Shown one piece after another: positions 19,168-28,477 of a stretch of DNA of 64,000 nucleotides. The position numbers and the translations under genes were made by a program. This DNA is from an uncultured OM182 clade bacterium (GTDB lineage: Bacteria; Pseudomonadota; Gammaproteobacteria; Pseudomonadales; Azotimanducaceae). The stretch is from positions 1 to 64,000 of the forward strand of contig CAJJAA010000004.1 of the NCBI GenBank assembly GCA_905182025.1, written 5' to 3'. The notes below the pieces were generated by a model. The model searched no databases and had not been told where the DNA came from. It worked only from the letters and a program-made list of their open reading frames with translations. Numbering within the stretch: position 1 is the first letter of the stretch; each line of letters begins with the position of its first letter.

Positions 19168-20456
19168 CAAGCGTCTCCCGACTTGAAGTGACATCGTTGG
19201 TTACGAATATGCGCATCGAAGTCATCGCGAAAATATTTAAGCCCACTCACCAACGGCTCAATCGCGCCGGGTGCATGTGCACAATGAGTATTACCTATGG
19301 CACCTATAAATCGCGATTGGCGTTCAAGAATTTCGATATCTTGAACCGACCCACGCCCCGCCTCTATGCCTTCAAGAAGCTGTTGAACCCAGGGTAAGCC
19401 CTCGCGACAGGGCGTGCAGAATCCGCAAGATTCTCTGGCGAAGAACTTTTCAAGGTTTGCTATCATTCCGACCGGACAAGTCCGGTCATCCAAAATTATC
19501 ATCGTGCCTGTACCCATTCGACTACCCGCTTTCATGATGGATTCATATTCCATCGCGACGTCCAAATGTTCAGAAACGAGAAAGTCTGTTGATGCACCAC
19601 CCGGCAGGAGTCCTTTAAATTGATAACCGTCTTGCATTCCACCGGCGTGCTGTTCAAGGATTTCCCGAATTGAGGTGCCCATCGGTAGCTCCCAGCAACC
19701 GGGGTGCTTTACGCGCCCACTCGCCCCAAACAGTTTGGTACCCGCGTCAACACCCTTACCTAGCGACTTAAACCAATCTGCACCTCGTGCAACTATGTGG
19801 GGAATATTACAAAGCGTCTCGACATTGTTGACGATTGTTGGCCGTCCCCACAATCCACTCACCTGAGGAAAAGGTGGCTTAGCACGGGGCGTCGCTCGTT
19901 TACCCTCTAAGGAATTGAGCAATGCCGTCTCTTCGCCGCAGATATATCTGCCTGCGCTTACATGGACATGAAGTTCGAAAGAAAACTCACTACCTAAAAT
20001 ACGCGTGCCGAGATAGTGCCTTGCTTTTGCTTCGTCAATAGCCTGCCGAAGTCTTCGGATCGCCGTGTGATATTCAGCCCGAATAAAAATGTAACCAATA
20101 TTTGCCGATATTGTGTAGGCCGAGAGGATCATGCCTTCAATCAATTGATGGGGATCAAACTCCAAAATCAGTCTGTCTTTGAACGTACCCGGCTCCATTT
20201 CATCTGCATTCGCCACGAGATAGCGATGTCCACTGTGGTTGTCCGGGGGTACAAAACTCCATTTCATTCCGGTCGGAAAGCCAGCGCCGCCGCGCCCTCG
20301 CAGGTTTGCCTCCTTGATCAACTCTAGGACCTCCGAGGGGTTTAAGTTCGCCAGCGTGTCTCTCACCGCTAGATAGCCACCATTACCTTCATATTCGACA
20401 ATACCTGTCGGTCCGCGGTCGGGGTGTATATTCTGGGTGAGTGGCGTAAGAGTCAT
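19167..20456 (-). CDS. nuoF: NADH-quinone oxidoreductase subunit F (FMN, NADH site)
   Basis: 429 residues, the NADH-oxidising flavoprotein of complex I. The FMN/NADH glycine-rich loop reads NLRGRGGAGFPTGMKW near residue 50, followed by NADEMEPGTFKDR. The cluster N3 ligands are in ESCGFCTPCREG near residue 345 and in NTHCAHAPGA near 390. The start overlaps the nuoE stop by four bases (ATGA) and the stop overlaps the nuoG start by one base. Length agrees with the family. Confidence 0.97.
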   Translation of the reverse strand: MTLTPLTQNIHPDRGPTGIVEYEGNGGYLAVRDTLANLNPSEVLELIKEANLRGRGGAGFPTGMKWSFVPPDNHSGHRYLVANADEMEPGTFKDRLILEFDPHQLIEGMILSAYTISANIGYIFIRAEYHTAIRRLRQAIDEAKARHYLGTRILGSEFSFELHVHVSAGRYICGEETALLNSLEGKRATPRAKPPFPQVSGLWGRPTIVNNVETLCNIPHIVARGADWFKSLGKGVDAGTKLFGASGRVKHPGCWELPMGTSIREILEQHAGGMQDGYQFKGLLPGGASTDFLVSEHLDVAMEYESIMKAGSRMGTGTMIILDDRTCPVGMIANLEKFFARESCGFCTPCREGLPWVQQLLEGIEAGRGSVQDIEILERQSRFIGAIGNTHCAHAPGAIEPLVSGLKYFRDDFDAHIRNQRCHFKSGDA

Positions 20457-20935
20457 CTGAAAATCTCCTCGACACGGGTAGTCGTGAGATCGTGATGCAA
20501 TTCGTCACCCACCATCATCACGGGCGCATGATCGCAGTCGCCAAGGCACGTCACAGGCAATAAGGTGAATTTGTTATCCGCCGTTGTCTCGCCTTGCTCC
20601 ACGTTCAGATGAGATTTAATTTTTTGACAAATTTTGTCACCGTCCATGATCCAACAGGTCACGCTGTCGCAAAGTAAAATGACTTTTTCACCCACCGGTC
20701 TGCGATAAATCAGGTTATAAAACGTTGCAATCCCATCCAATTCCTCGTTTGACATCTGAAGCAGATTCGCAATGGCACCTAAACTCGCATCAGAGATCCA
20801 ACCCCGATAAGACTGTACTATTTTGAGTGCGTCTATCGCCGCAGATTTCCGATCGGGAAGGTGAGATATTTCAGCCTCAATATCACTTATCTCAGCTTCA
20901 CTCAGGGGGCTCGGAATATTCTGATTCAACTTCAT
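20453..20935 (-). CDS. nuoE: NADH-quinone oxidoreductase subunit E ([2Fe-2S], thioredoxin fold)
   Basis: 160 residues, peripheral subunit holding cluster N1a next to the FMN in NuoF. The four ligands are seen in LCDSVTCWIMDG near residue 92 and TCLGDCDHAPVMM near residue 133. The N-terminal helical part with ELDGIATFYNLIYRRPVG precedes the thioredoxin-like domain. The ATG has AAGGA 5 bases upstream and lies 8 bp after the nuoCD stop. The stop overlaps the nuoF start. Confidence 0.96.
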   Translation of the reverse strand: MKLNQNIPSPLSEAEISDIEAEISHLPDRKSAAIDALKIVQSYRGWISDASLGAIANLLQMSNEELDGIATFYNLIYRRPVGEKVILLCDSVTCWIMDGDKICQKIKSHLNVEQGETTADNKFTLLPVTCLGDCDHAPVMMVGDELHHDLTTTRVEEIFR

Positions 20936-20943
20936 TGCAATCC

Positions 20944-22692
20944 TTATCGGTCTACGTCTGCCATAACAAAATCAATGCTGGCGATGATCGCAATGAGATC
21001 TGCGATCATTAGCCCGCGACTGATCAACGGTATTTGCTGCAAATGTGGGAATGATGGCGTTCTAATTCTGGTTCGATACGAAGATGTTCCACCATCACTG
21101 GTTAAGTAATACATATTCATCCCCTTTGTAGCCTCGATCGTCACGCCGCACTCTCCTGCTGGAATAACGGTGCCCCAACTGACACTCAGAAAATGGTGTA
21201 TCAACGTCTCGATATCGTACATCGTGCGCTCTTTGGCTGGCGGCGTAGTGAGTTTGTGCTCAGACTTGTACATCCCGGCCGGCATGTTATCCAAGCACTG
21301 GCGAATAATTTTTAAGCTCTCTGTGATTTCATCGACTCTAACGCGTGCTCGATCGTAGGCATCACCGTTGTGATAAACAGGCACCTCGAAATCAAAATTT
21401 TCATAGCCACTATAAGGACGATCGCGACGCACATCGAAGTCGATACCGGTGGCGCGCATACCGGGCCCAGTGACGCCCCACTCCATCGCTTCACTTTGCG
21501 TGTAAACGCCAATATTTTTAGTTCGCTGTTTCAAGATGCTGTTGTTCATTGCCATCTTTTCGTAGTGAGCTAGTCTGGCTGGCATCCAATCTAAGAAATC
21601 ACGCACCATCACGTCCCAGCCGCGCGGTAAGTCTTGTGCCACGCCGCCGATACGAAACCAAGCAGGGTGCATTCTTCCGCCGGTGATCGCCTCAATAATT
21701 CGAAAAAGGCGCTCACGATCGGAAAACATATAGAACACGGGCGATAGCTGACCCACGTCTTGCGCAAAAGTGCCATAGAACACAAGGTGGCTTGAAATCC
21801 GAAAGAACTCAGCCATCATGACTCGGATCGTTTGCGCGCGCGGCGGAACTGGGATTCCCGCCAACTTTTCAATCGCCAAGACATAGGGAAGGTTATTCAT
21901 CACCCCGCCCAGATAGTCGATCCGATCTGTATAGGGAATATAACTATGCCAAGTTTGTCGTTCGGCCATTTTTTCGGCGCCACGATGGTGGTAACCAATT
22001 TCTGGCACAGCATCAACCACCAGCTCGCCGTCTAACTGAAGAACAATTCTAAATACACCGTGTACAGAAGGATGATTGGGCCCCAGATTTAGGAACATGA
22101 ACTCTGTTTGATCGTTCTTTCGCTTCATGCCCCAGTCTTCTGGCCGAAAGCGTAACGCTTCTTGTTCCTTGTCCTGACGCTCAAAATCCATTTTGAAGGG
22201 ATCCATCTCCGTTGCTCGAGCAGGATGGTCTTTACGCAGCGCATGACCCTGCCATGTAGGGGGCAGAAGAATTCGGCAAAGGTTGGGATGATCGGAAAAA
22301 TTGATGCCGAACATGTCCCATGCTTCGCGCTCATACCAGTTAGCATTTAGGAAAATGAGGTGAACACTTGGTACATCAATGCTGGATTCAAACAGCGCTA
22401 CTTTGACCCTAACATCACAGTTATGGCGTATTGAAGTTAGGTGATAGACCACTGTGAAGTCACTTGGGGGAAGTCCTACTCGGTGGTTGCGGGTCCTTTC
22501 ATCAACACCACAAAGATCGAAAAGCATTTCGTATCGAGGCTTTAGGCCTTTGAGTATTTCTCGGATATGACTTCGAGAGACCCAAAAAGTCGGAATCTCA
22601 TCGGCCGTGCGCTGAAAATGCAACGCAATATGAGGGAACAGTTCGGTCAGCTCCGACTCGACATCTACAACTTGTACAGCTACTACAGACAA
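20944..22692 (-). CDS. nuoCD: NADH-quinone oxidoreductase fused subunit C/D
   Basis: 582 residues, a fusion of NuoC (about 1-175) and NuoD (about 190-582), as in enterobacteria. The C part has [18 protein letters not shown] and [20 protein letters not shown]. The D part carries [22 protein letters not shown] with the quinone-site histidine, [16 protein letters not shown], and ends MADVDR, a typical hydrogenase-like terminus. The start is TTG at 22692, preceded by AAGGGG; no ATG precedes the conserved region, so a rare start is needed. It lies 70 bp after nuoB. Confidence 0.96.
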   Translation of the reverse strand: MSVVAVQVVDVESELTELFPHIALHFQRTADEIPTFWVSRSHIREILKGLKPRYEMLFDLCGVDERTRNHRVGLPPSDFTVVYHLTSIRHNCDVRVKVALFESSIDVPSVHLIFLNANWYEREAWDMFGINFSDHPNLCRILLPPTWQGHALRKDHPARATEMDPFKMDFERQDKEQEALRFRPEDWGMKRKNDQTEFMFLNLGPNHPSVHGVFRIVLQLDGELVVDAVPEIGYHHRGAEKMAERQTWHSYIPYTDRIDYLGGVMNNLPYVLAIEKLAGIPVPPRAQTIRVMMAEFFRISSHLVFYGTFAQDVGQLSPVFYMFSDRERLFRIIEAITGGRMHPAWFRIGGVAQDLPRGWDVMVRDFLDWMPARLAHYEKMAMNNSILKQRTKNIGVYTQSEAMEWGVTGPGMRATGIDFDVRRDRPYSGYENFDFEVPVYHNGDAYDRARVRVDEITESLKIIRQCLDNMPAGMYKSEHKLTTPPAKERTMYDIETLIHHFLSVSWGTVIPAGECGVTIEATKGMNMYYLTSDGGTSSYRTRIRTPSFPHLQQIPLISRGLMIADLIAIIASIDFVMADVDR

Positions 22693-22762
22693 ACCTTTCC
22701 CCTTTGGGTTACGGCTCTCGTAAACAACCTAAAGCATCGATAGACGTTATTTCAAATACAAA

Positions 22763-23401
22763 CTACACATGGTCCGGCTCCTCAAAACTGGTCGCCTTCA
22801 TGCGCTCTTCATTCATCAAATCGCGTTGACTTACTTTCTCAGCCTTAGTGACTGTTTGGTCATCAACAACCCAACTTAAGGGTCTTCGTTCTCTACCTAC
22901 TGCATCTTGCAGCATCATAAGCCCCTGCAAAAAAGCGTCAGGCCTCGGCGGGCATCCAGGCACATACACATCGACCGGTAAAAATTTATCGACACCTTGA
23001 ACCACCGAATAAATGTCGTACATACCCCCTGAGTTTGCACAAGATCCCATCGAAATCACCCATTTGGGTTCGAGTAACTGCTCGTAAAGCCGTTGAACAA
23101 CTGGCGCCATCTTCAAGAAACAAGTGCCTGAAATAATCATCATGTCAGCCTGTCGGGGTGAACCTCGAATGACTTCCGAGCCAAATCGTGCAACATCAAA
23201 CCGACTGGTCAATGACGTCGCCATTTCAACGTAGCAACATGAGAGACCAAAGTTAAAAGGCCAAATGGAGTTTTTCCTACCCCATGCCAACATATCCTGG
23301 AGATTGGTCATGATGAGATTTTGTTTAAGGTGTTCGTCAAGGCTTGAATCGATGTTAGCCACGGGTATGTTTTCATCGGCTGGGGTAAGACTCCATTCCA
23401 T
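22763..23401 (-). CDS. nuoB: NADH-quinone oxidoreductase subunit B (cluster N2)
   Basis: 212 residues, holds the terminal [4Fe-4S] cluster N2 that reduces quinone. The ligands are the tandem cysteines in [10 protein letters not shown] near residue 55, the Cys in ISGTCFLKM (here GTCFLK), and those in [11 protein letters not shown] and [10 protein letters not shown]. The first 30 residues form a variable extension. ATG at 23401 overlaps the nuoA stop by one base (TAATG), with AGGAGG 7 bases upstream, a strong site. Confidence 0.97.
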   Translation of the reverse strand: MEWSLTPADENIPVANIDSSLDEHLKQNLIMTNLQDMLAWGRKNSIWPFNFGLSCCYVEMATSLTSRFDVARFGSEVIRGSPRQADMMIISGTCFLKMAPVVQRLYEQLLEPKWVISMGSCANSGGMYDIYSVVQGVDKFLPVDVYVPGCPPRPDAFLQGLMMLQDAVGRERRPLSWVVDDQTVTKAEKVSQRDLMNEERMKATSFEEPDHV

Positions 23402-23835
23402 TATCTGCCTCCTATCTTTTGCAAATCAAAAGTCTGTTGTGGAAGACTCGGTGCAAGACCCTTTCTTGTTTTAACGCCCCACTCGAGCGCACCCGACTTC
23501 CATTCGTAAATCAGTGCAATTGTTAGCACCAGCACAAACACAGAAATCGCAAAGTATCCGAAAACACCAAGCTCATAGAAGGCTACTGCCCACGCAAATA
23601 TAAAAACCGTCTCTAAGTCGAAGATGACGAAAAACATTGCGACCAAATAAAACTCTACAGAAACAGGAATCTGAGCAGAACCAATATGCACCACGCCAGA
23701 CTCGAATGGCTCGCCAGTGGCTCGGCTCATACTAGACTTTTCACCTACGAGTGAAGAAAGAATTAGTATCGCGATGACAAGTATTAGGACTAAGGAAAAA
23801 TACAGAACGAGAGGCCAGAGAGTCGATTCAACCAC
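23401..23835 (-). CDS. nuoA: NADH-quinone oxidoreductase subunit A
   Basis: About 144 residues with three membrane helices. The loop between helices 1 and 2 has [19 protein letters not shown], and helix 2 has [19 protein letters not shown] with the conserved acidic residues at the quinone cavity. The start is uncertain: GTG at 23835 has GGAGG 5 bases upstream, which I favour; ATG at 23847 gives four more residues and ATG at 23871 twelve more. It is the first gene of the complex I operon. Confidence 0.93.
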   Translation of the reverse strand: MVESTLWPLVLYFSLVLILVIAILILSSLVGEKSSMSRATGEPFESGVVHIGSAQIPVSVEFYLVAMFFVIFDLETVFIFAWAVAFYELGVFGYFAISVFVLVLTIALIYEWKSGALEWGVKTRKGLAPSLPQQTFDLQKIGGR

Positions 23836-24201
23836 AATCGCCTCCATCTGGCACAGCATCACACAAGACATCCATCAAGCTAAAAAATGATGTCAATTCG
23901 ATACCAAATCCATTTACCGCTACAACTTTGGCCACTCAGTTTCCCCTTTGAAAGGATTACTCTGGCCGACTACTGCTGAGAAAACTCACGCCGGTAATGA
24001 AGAACTCTACTCCTCTTAGATACGGTATTGCAATATGGTGAGGCGCAGAAACCTGACTTCATCGCTTTTAGGGGTAATGCTAATCGTTAACGCAATAAGC
24101 GGAGTCGGCGAAAAATTTACAAAAGGCTTACGTTTACAGACGCGGCTCCAGGCCTCTATTTTTGTGCGATTTAGCAAATTCGTATTTTGCCCTGCCTCCA
24201 T
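23836..24201. other. gene-free leader between nuoA and msrA
   Basis: About 365 bp upstream of the complex I operon, which must contain its promoter. On the minus strand TTGACA occurs at 23894-23889 region (AATTGACATCA), but no good -10 box follows at 16-18 bp, so I do not call a promoter. The short open frames here are not protein-like. msrA ends at 24202 on the same strand. Confidence 0.4.
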
Positions 24202-24897
24202 TTAACTGCGACCACCCCATAACGCTTCGAGGCGACTATCCCTGCCGCAACTCTTACGATAAAACTTATACCGAAGTGGATTTTTTAGATAGTAATCCTG
24301 GTGGTAGTCTTCAGCGGAGTAGAAGCCCGGACTATTTAGCGGTCGAATATCTGTCGCTATTGGCCGGTCAGACACTTCACTCAAGGTCGCTGCAATTTTA
24401 GTTTTACTGGCTTCGGCGAGTTTTCGTTGCCGCTCGGTCTGGGTAAATATTGCCGTGGCATAACTCTGTCCGCGGTCACAGAACTGACCGCCGCCGTCAA
24501 GCGGATCGACGTTTCGCCAAAACACCTCTAACAAGGTCTCGTAACTAACCTGCGCTGGATCATAGGTAATCTGCACCACTTCTAAATGCCCAGAGCGTCC
24601 ACCGGTTACATCTCGATATGTAGGCGCTAACACGTGACCACCTGCATAGCCGGAGATTGTTGAGATAACACCCGTCAACTTGTCATACGGTGGCTCCATA
24701 CACCAGAAACAGCCACCGGCAAAAACCGCGGTTCGATAGTTAGCCGCCGTTTCCAACGATGGCGTCTTTTCCACCCATCGCGTTTCGGCAGCACTTGCTT
24801 GCACACGAGAACTCTCAGCATTATTCGCTGCGTATCCTAACAAGCTCGCGCCAAATGCAAGCAATAACCCCCAAAATAGTTTTTGTCTCAATTTCAT
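24202..24897 (-). CDS. msrA: peptide-methionine (S)-S-oxide reductase MsrA, exported
   Basis: 231 residues. It reduces methionine-S-sulfoxide in proteins and free methionine. The active site GGCFWCMEPPYDK places the catalytic cysteine at residue 63, and the family segments GYAGGHVLAPTYRDVTGG and SGHLEVVQITYDP follow, with the acidic pair around FWRNVDP. An N-terminal hydrophobic stretch (about 8-22) suggests an envelope-located form, either lipid-free periplasmic or anchored; cytosolic MsrA lacks this. Resolving cysteines near the C-terminus include the Cys in YRKSCGRD. It precedes the complex I operon on the same strand but 366 bp separate them. Confidence 0.95.
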   Translation of the reverse strand: MKLRQKLFWGLLLAFGASLLGYAANNAESSRVQASAAETRWVEKTPSLETAANYRTAVFAGGCFWCMEPPYDKLTGVISTISGYAGGHVLAPTYRDVTGGRSGHLEVVQITYDPAQVSYETLLEVFWRNVDPLDGGGQFCDRGQSYATAIFTQTERQRKLAEASKTKIAATLSEVSDRPIATDIRPLNSPGFYSAEDYHQDYYLKNPLRYKFYRKSCGRDSRLEALWGGRS

Positions 24898-25291
24898 AAA
24901 ATATTCCTGTTCCTATTACTATTGCCAATCTGTATATAGATAAGACCCGACTTCTGCAAACTTGTTACAAAACCAATCGCCTTTGTTATCTGGCGCGTGC
25001 TGCATGGAACGCCAAAATCAAAATACTATGCCCGCTTCACAAACAACAACCTACCTTTACCCTAATGACGCGTGATCGGCGCCGCTTCAACATGGTGCGG
25101 GCGATTCGAAAATGTCTCAATAACGCCCAGGCAAAAGCCGCCACGTCGGGTCCAACACAAGACTTACCCGGCACAGCCGGTTGCCATAGCCTGCTGTTTA
25201 GCAGGTAACTCAGTTAAAATGCGACACATCATCAAGACGGCCTACTAATTGCTATTAGAGACGAAAGATTGGTATTAAAGAGGTTTGTACA
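24898..25291 (+). promoter_or_regulatory. structured leader upstream of the prepilin-like gene (function uncertain)
   Basis: The 394-bp spacer contains a perfect hairpin, CCTGCT (25190-25195), GTTT loop, AGCAGG (25200-25205), and just upstream a segment GGCACAGCCGGTTGCCAT (25170-25187) that resembles the 3' end of c-di-GMP-I (GEMM) riboswitches. GGCAAAAGCC at 25132-25141 is similar to their GCAAAGCC core. The usual 5' half (GCAAACC) is not seen, so this is only a hint. No promoter was identified. Confidence 0.2.
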
Positions 25292-25870
25292 GTGAGCAAG
25301 AACACAGCAAAAGGAATGATCGTTTCAGAAGTCATGTTAACCATTGTGCTTGTGGCGGTCATTGCAGCCGTTGCTCTGGGAATCTATGTCAGCCATGAGC
25401 GCGATAATCGAATGCAAGACGCCAAAGCCTCCATCGTCCTTGTGAAGGCAAAAGCGGCACGGGTGGATGCCAGTCAACAAGTTGCTTGTGATGAATCTTT
25501 TGTAGCAGCAAGCGTTCTGGCGAATGACTTTGTGTCACTGACAATCGTTGCGGTGCCGATCAAGGTAAACGGCCTGACGAAAGGTTTCGGCCCCGGTATT
25601 CATATCAGCAGTAGTCGAGAAACCGACGGCAACGACAGCTTCGTCACATCTGATCGTTTGTTCAAAGCCTTAAAAGACGAAGACCGGGGGTCATTGCGGT
25701 CGATTGTTGCGGAGGATGACGATATCAAATTCACCGTACTCGCTTCGAACATGCCCATTTGCATCGACCCTCTTACACAAATGGCAAGTGAAGCAATTAG
25801 CCCACCGGTTGATGAAACTCTGGTATCGCCAACAGGCGCTGCAGGTACAGACTTGGACACATCGGTTTAA
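25292..25870 (+). CDS. orphan type IV prepilin-like protein
   Basis: 192 residues. The N-terminus is a class III signal: an 8-residue leader MSKNTAKG, then a 20-residue hydrophobic helix starting MIVSEVMLTIVLV, with glutamate at mature position 5, as required for prepilin peptidase processing and pilus assembly. The globular part has two cysteines, Cys66 and Cys157, which could form a disulfide, and an acidic/proline-rich C-terminus. The start is GTG at 25292 with AGAGG 9 bases upstream. No other pilus gene is in the window, so it may be a minor pilin or pseudopilin working with machinery encoded elsewhere. I cannot name a specific subfamily. Confidence 0.72.
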   Translation: MSKNTAKGMIVSEVMLTIVLVAVIAAVALGIYVSHERDNRMQDAKASIVLVKAKAARVDASQQVACDESFVAASVLANDFVSLTIVAVPIKVNGLTKGFGPGIHISSSRETDGNDSFVTSDRLFKALKDEDRGSLRSIVAEDDDIKFTVLASNMPICIDPLTQMASEAISPPVDETLVSPTGAAGTDLDTSV

Positions 25871-26055
25871 TCTATATCGCTTGCGTTAGAGAACAGTCTG
25901 AAATACGCACGACGAAAACTCAGCTGATTCGAATTTAAGCTTAAACATCGACACCAACTGATGAGAAATCGCAGCGCATAGAACAGCGATGAGGTATTGC
26001 ACCGATCCGGCCAACCTTTTATCTGCCAAATCCGGGAAGCCTACGTCCATGCTCT

Positions 26056-26085
26056 GGTAGATAAAGTGTCGGTAGATAAAGTGTC
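26056..26085 (+). repeat. exact tandem duplication of a 15-mer
   Basis: GGTAGATAAAGTGTC is present twice head to tail (26056-26070 and 26071-26085). It lies in the 330-bp gene-free stretch 25871-26200 between the prepilin-like gene and the oxygenase, where I see nothing else identifiable. Confidence 0.8.
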
Positions 26086-26200
26086 AGTTCCACCCAGACC
26101 AACCGTGAAATTTTTTAATCCTTGAATCATAGGAAGTATTCTCCAACACTGTAAGATTCTCATTTTCAATGAACATCTAGAACAGCAAAGGGTAGTTTCT

Positions 26201-26896
26201 ATGTGGCTAAATCATGGGCTAATAACCGACAATGCGCTAAGCGCATATCGAGAGACATTGCTAGGCGCTGTACCTAATTTCGTCGTGATCGATCGCCTAT
26301 TTGACGAAGCCAAACTTGATCAAGTCACCAGGATTTTGCGGCAACCGCAATACTGGCAAACTCAAAAACACACCTATTCTGCTCTATATGTAGATAACGC
26401 CCAGTGGCAACAAACCGCTGGTGATCAACGCTTTGTACATCGAGATGTCTGGCGACGTGGTTCGGACAGCGACAACAAAAGCGATGCCAATCCAGCCCAG
26501 GACTTCTTGTTATTCTTGCGCAGCAATGAGTTTAGATCCTTGTTATCACGTATTTTTAATACGCCATTGTCCGACAACAATCTGGCTGAGCCTGAAAATA
26601 ATACAAATTATTTTCGCTTACGTGGCGCAGATTTTGTCAAGCAGCATGTTGATGAATCACCCGGCAGAAAGGTTTGCATGCTGCTGTATCTGAATAGAGA
26701 CTGGGACGATAGTGCCGGAGGGGAGCTAACCTTTATAGGTACTGCAGATGATTCGATAAGCATCGCCCCTTTATACAACCGGTGTGTTTTTTTTGACCCT
26801 GCCTCAAAGGGCTCAGAGCACTGGGTAGAATCGCTCAATTTTGACCGCACGGATGAGTATCGCTACAACGTGACCAGTTGGTATTGGTCTGAATAA
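26201..26896 (+). CDS. 2-oxoglutarate/Fe(II)-dependent oxygenase family protein
   Basis: 231 residues with the cupin-like double-stranded beta-helix of prolyl-4-hydroxylase-type 2OG oxygenases. The iron ligands are His149 and Asp151 (in KQHVDESPG) and a distal His207 (GSEHWVE); Arg221 in YRYNVTSWYW is placed to bind 2-oxoglutarate. The middle strand has GGELTFIG. The family hydroxylates amino-acid side chains in proteins or free small molecules; the substrate here is unknown. AAAGGG lies 8 bases before the ATG. It appears monocistronic. Confidence 0.82.
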   Translation: MWLNHGLITDNALSAYRETLLGAVPNFVVIDRLFDEAKLDQVTRILRQPQYWQTQKHTYSALYVDNAQWQQTAGDQRFVHRDVWRRGSDSDNKSDANPAQDFLLFLRSNEFRSLLSRIFNTPLSDNNLAEPENNTNYFRLRGADFVKQHVDESPGRKVCMLLYLNRDWDDSAGGELTFIGTADDSISIAPLYNRCVFFDPASKGSEHWVESLNFDRTDEYRYNVTSWYWSE

Positions 26897-27117
26897 TGTG
26901 AGTTACTCACCAAGCACGCATCTGCGGTACACCCTGAATTGGTCTGGCTGAAAGAATGTGGAATCAATGTTTGGTTTTGACGAAGGTATTGAGGCGCGCA
27001 CTGAATGGCGCGGGAGATCGCGGGATGGAAATGATTAGTTTTTACTCGGGCCCCAAATATCCAGTCTCGAAGAGACTACCCTAGGGGGCTCTGTATACGC
27101 ACTAATCCAAGAGCTCC

Positions 27118-27393
27118 TTATTTAACCCGCTGGTCGAAAATGGCCATGATGTTCTGGGCAGTCCCATGGCTGGCGTTCTGATTCTGTCCGGAGACAAAAC
27201 GCTTCTCGTCGTCTACCACCGTGCTGGCAGCGAGGAAATCAATGAATCTCTCTTGCTTGGAATAGATACCGCCGGCCTTGCGTAACTCGGTTTTATAGGG
27301 CAAAACCCGGACGCCCCCGTTTTCAGGGCTTTTACTACAGCCTCTCATTAGCGGCCTATCTGCCAAAGCAGCTTCTTTACACACAATCTGCAT
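27118..27393 (-). pseudogene. truncated DJ-1/PfpI family (class I amidotransferase-like) gene
   Basis: The frame encodes 91 residues that resemble only the C-terminal third of DJ-1/PfpI proteins: LPYKTELRKAGGIYSK corresponds to the usual PFLLEDELKxxGAxYxK segment, and VVDDEKRFVSGQNQNASHGTA to the usual VVVDGxLxTGQNPxSxxxxA. The nucleophile-elbow cysteine and the N-terminal Rossmann half are missing, and no upstream frame on this strand restores them within the 250 bp to 27647. So this is a decayed remnant, not a functional gene. Confidence 0.65.
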
Positions 27394-27646
27394 GTAAACA
27401 ACGCGGACATAGCAGGGCGTGATTCGACGCGCTATAATCTCCGTCCGATGAGATCAAACATTTAGTCGGAATTATTGAATTCCATGATTCGCAGCCGCCA
27501 CCCCGCGTTCATTTAAGAGTCGCGTCAGCTTCTACCACAAACGCCTCTTGCATCGCTGCACCACTTAGAATCGGCGATACGCACTTCTTGTCATGCGAGC
27601 ACAGCAAAATTTTTAAGCAATTAAATCCACTAATTAGAGATATACA

Positions 27647-27820
27647 ATGGCCAAGATCGAAGAAAAAGTAGAGCAATTGCTCGCTAAGCACCCGAGCCTA
27701 ACAAGGCCTGAAGCAACAAAGATTATAACCGCGAAGAACACGCGGAAGCGGGACAAAAGATCCGAAAAAAATAATAGAATCAATGAAAAAATTAAGCTGC
27801 ATGAAAGCAAAGCGCGTTGA
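27647..27820 (+). CDS. 57-residue highly charged basic protein
   Basis: ATG at 27647 opens a 57-codon frame ending TGA at 27820. The product starts MAKIEEKVEQLLAKHPSL, predicted helical, then TRPEATKII and a strongly basic tail rich in Lys, Arg and Asn ending HESKAR. It has the composition of a small nucleic-acid-associated protein, but I do not recognise a family. Upstream is only a weak AGAGA element. The codons show ordinary protein-like amino-acid use, with no tryptophan, cysteine, tyrosine or phenylalanine. Confidence 0.5.
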   Translation: MAKIEEKVEQLLAKHPSLTRPEATKIITAKNTRKRDKRSEKNNRINEKIKLHESKAR

Positions 27821-28356
27821 GACAAATCACAGCAAAATGCGCCTGCTCGCAGACATCACAAAAATGTCGAACAGCGCAATGCCGTTGTTCTGTCATGCTT
27901 GCTTAAGGAACGATACCGTTGTTGGAGCTTGCTAACATTAGAGGCTCGACGTGTGTCTGAGCGTCGGATGTGACGAAATGCAGCCACGCGCGCGTCTAAC
28001 ACCGAGAATATTTTTATTATTGGCGCCATGCCTGTTTAGAAAACTAACGTTGAACAGTGATCGCCTTCAAAAAGTGACGTACGATCGCAGTCACAGTATC
28101 GACTAACTGATCACTCACTCTGCTGCGAACAGATTGGCAATACCTCCCCCCCTTTAACGATCAGACTATTGTTAACAACAATCACCCTGGCGATAGACAT
28201 ATTGACGCTTGTTCGGGAGCCGTTGTTAGACCGCGTGAATGGGTGCCTGTGGTAAAGATCGGTTAACCTCATTACCAACAGTTGATGGATATTAGCGCAG
28301 AAAACATACTCTATTACACGACACTAGCGCGTCCTACTACACTAATCGCCAACGTG

Positions 28357-28384
28357 TTGAATAAGGTGCAATTTCGACTATAAT
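28357..28384 (+). promoter_or_regulatory. sigma70-type promoter for the exported duplicated-domain protein
   Basis: TTGAAT (28357-28362) and TATAAT (28379-28384) are 16 bp apart, a good housekeeping promoter 94 bp before the ATG at 28478. The rest of the gene-free stretch 27821-28477 holds a 10-bp palindrome TTGTTAACAA (28169-28178) and nothing else I can assign. Confidence 0.7.
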
Positions 28385-28477
28385 CGCCTCGACTGCGCTT
28401 TGTGCCAGAATATTTTTGACCCAAGCAGTCCTGACATTATGAAGACCCTAATTCATACGACTTCAAAGGACAACGCA

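Noticed and set aside
24016-24201. 61-residue frame upstream of nuoA
   Set aside because: No start signal and no protein-like features; sits in the operon leader.
27063-27077. hairpin AGTCTC-GAA-GAGACT
   Set aside because: A three-base loop and no T-run; it follows a pseudogene, so a terminator role cannot be supported.
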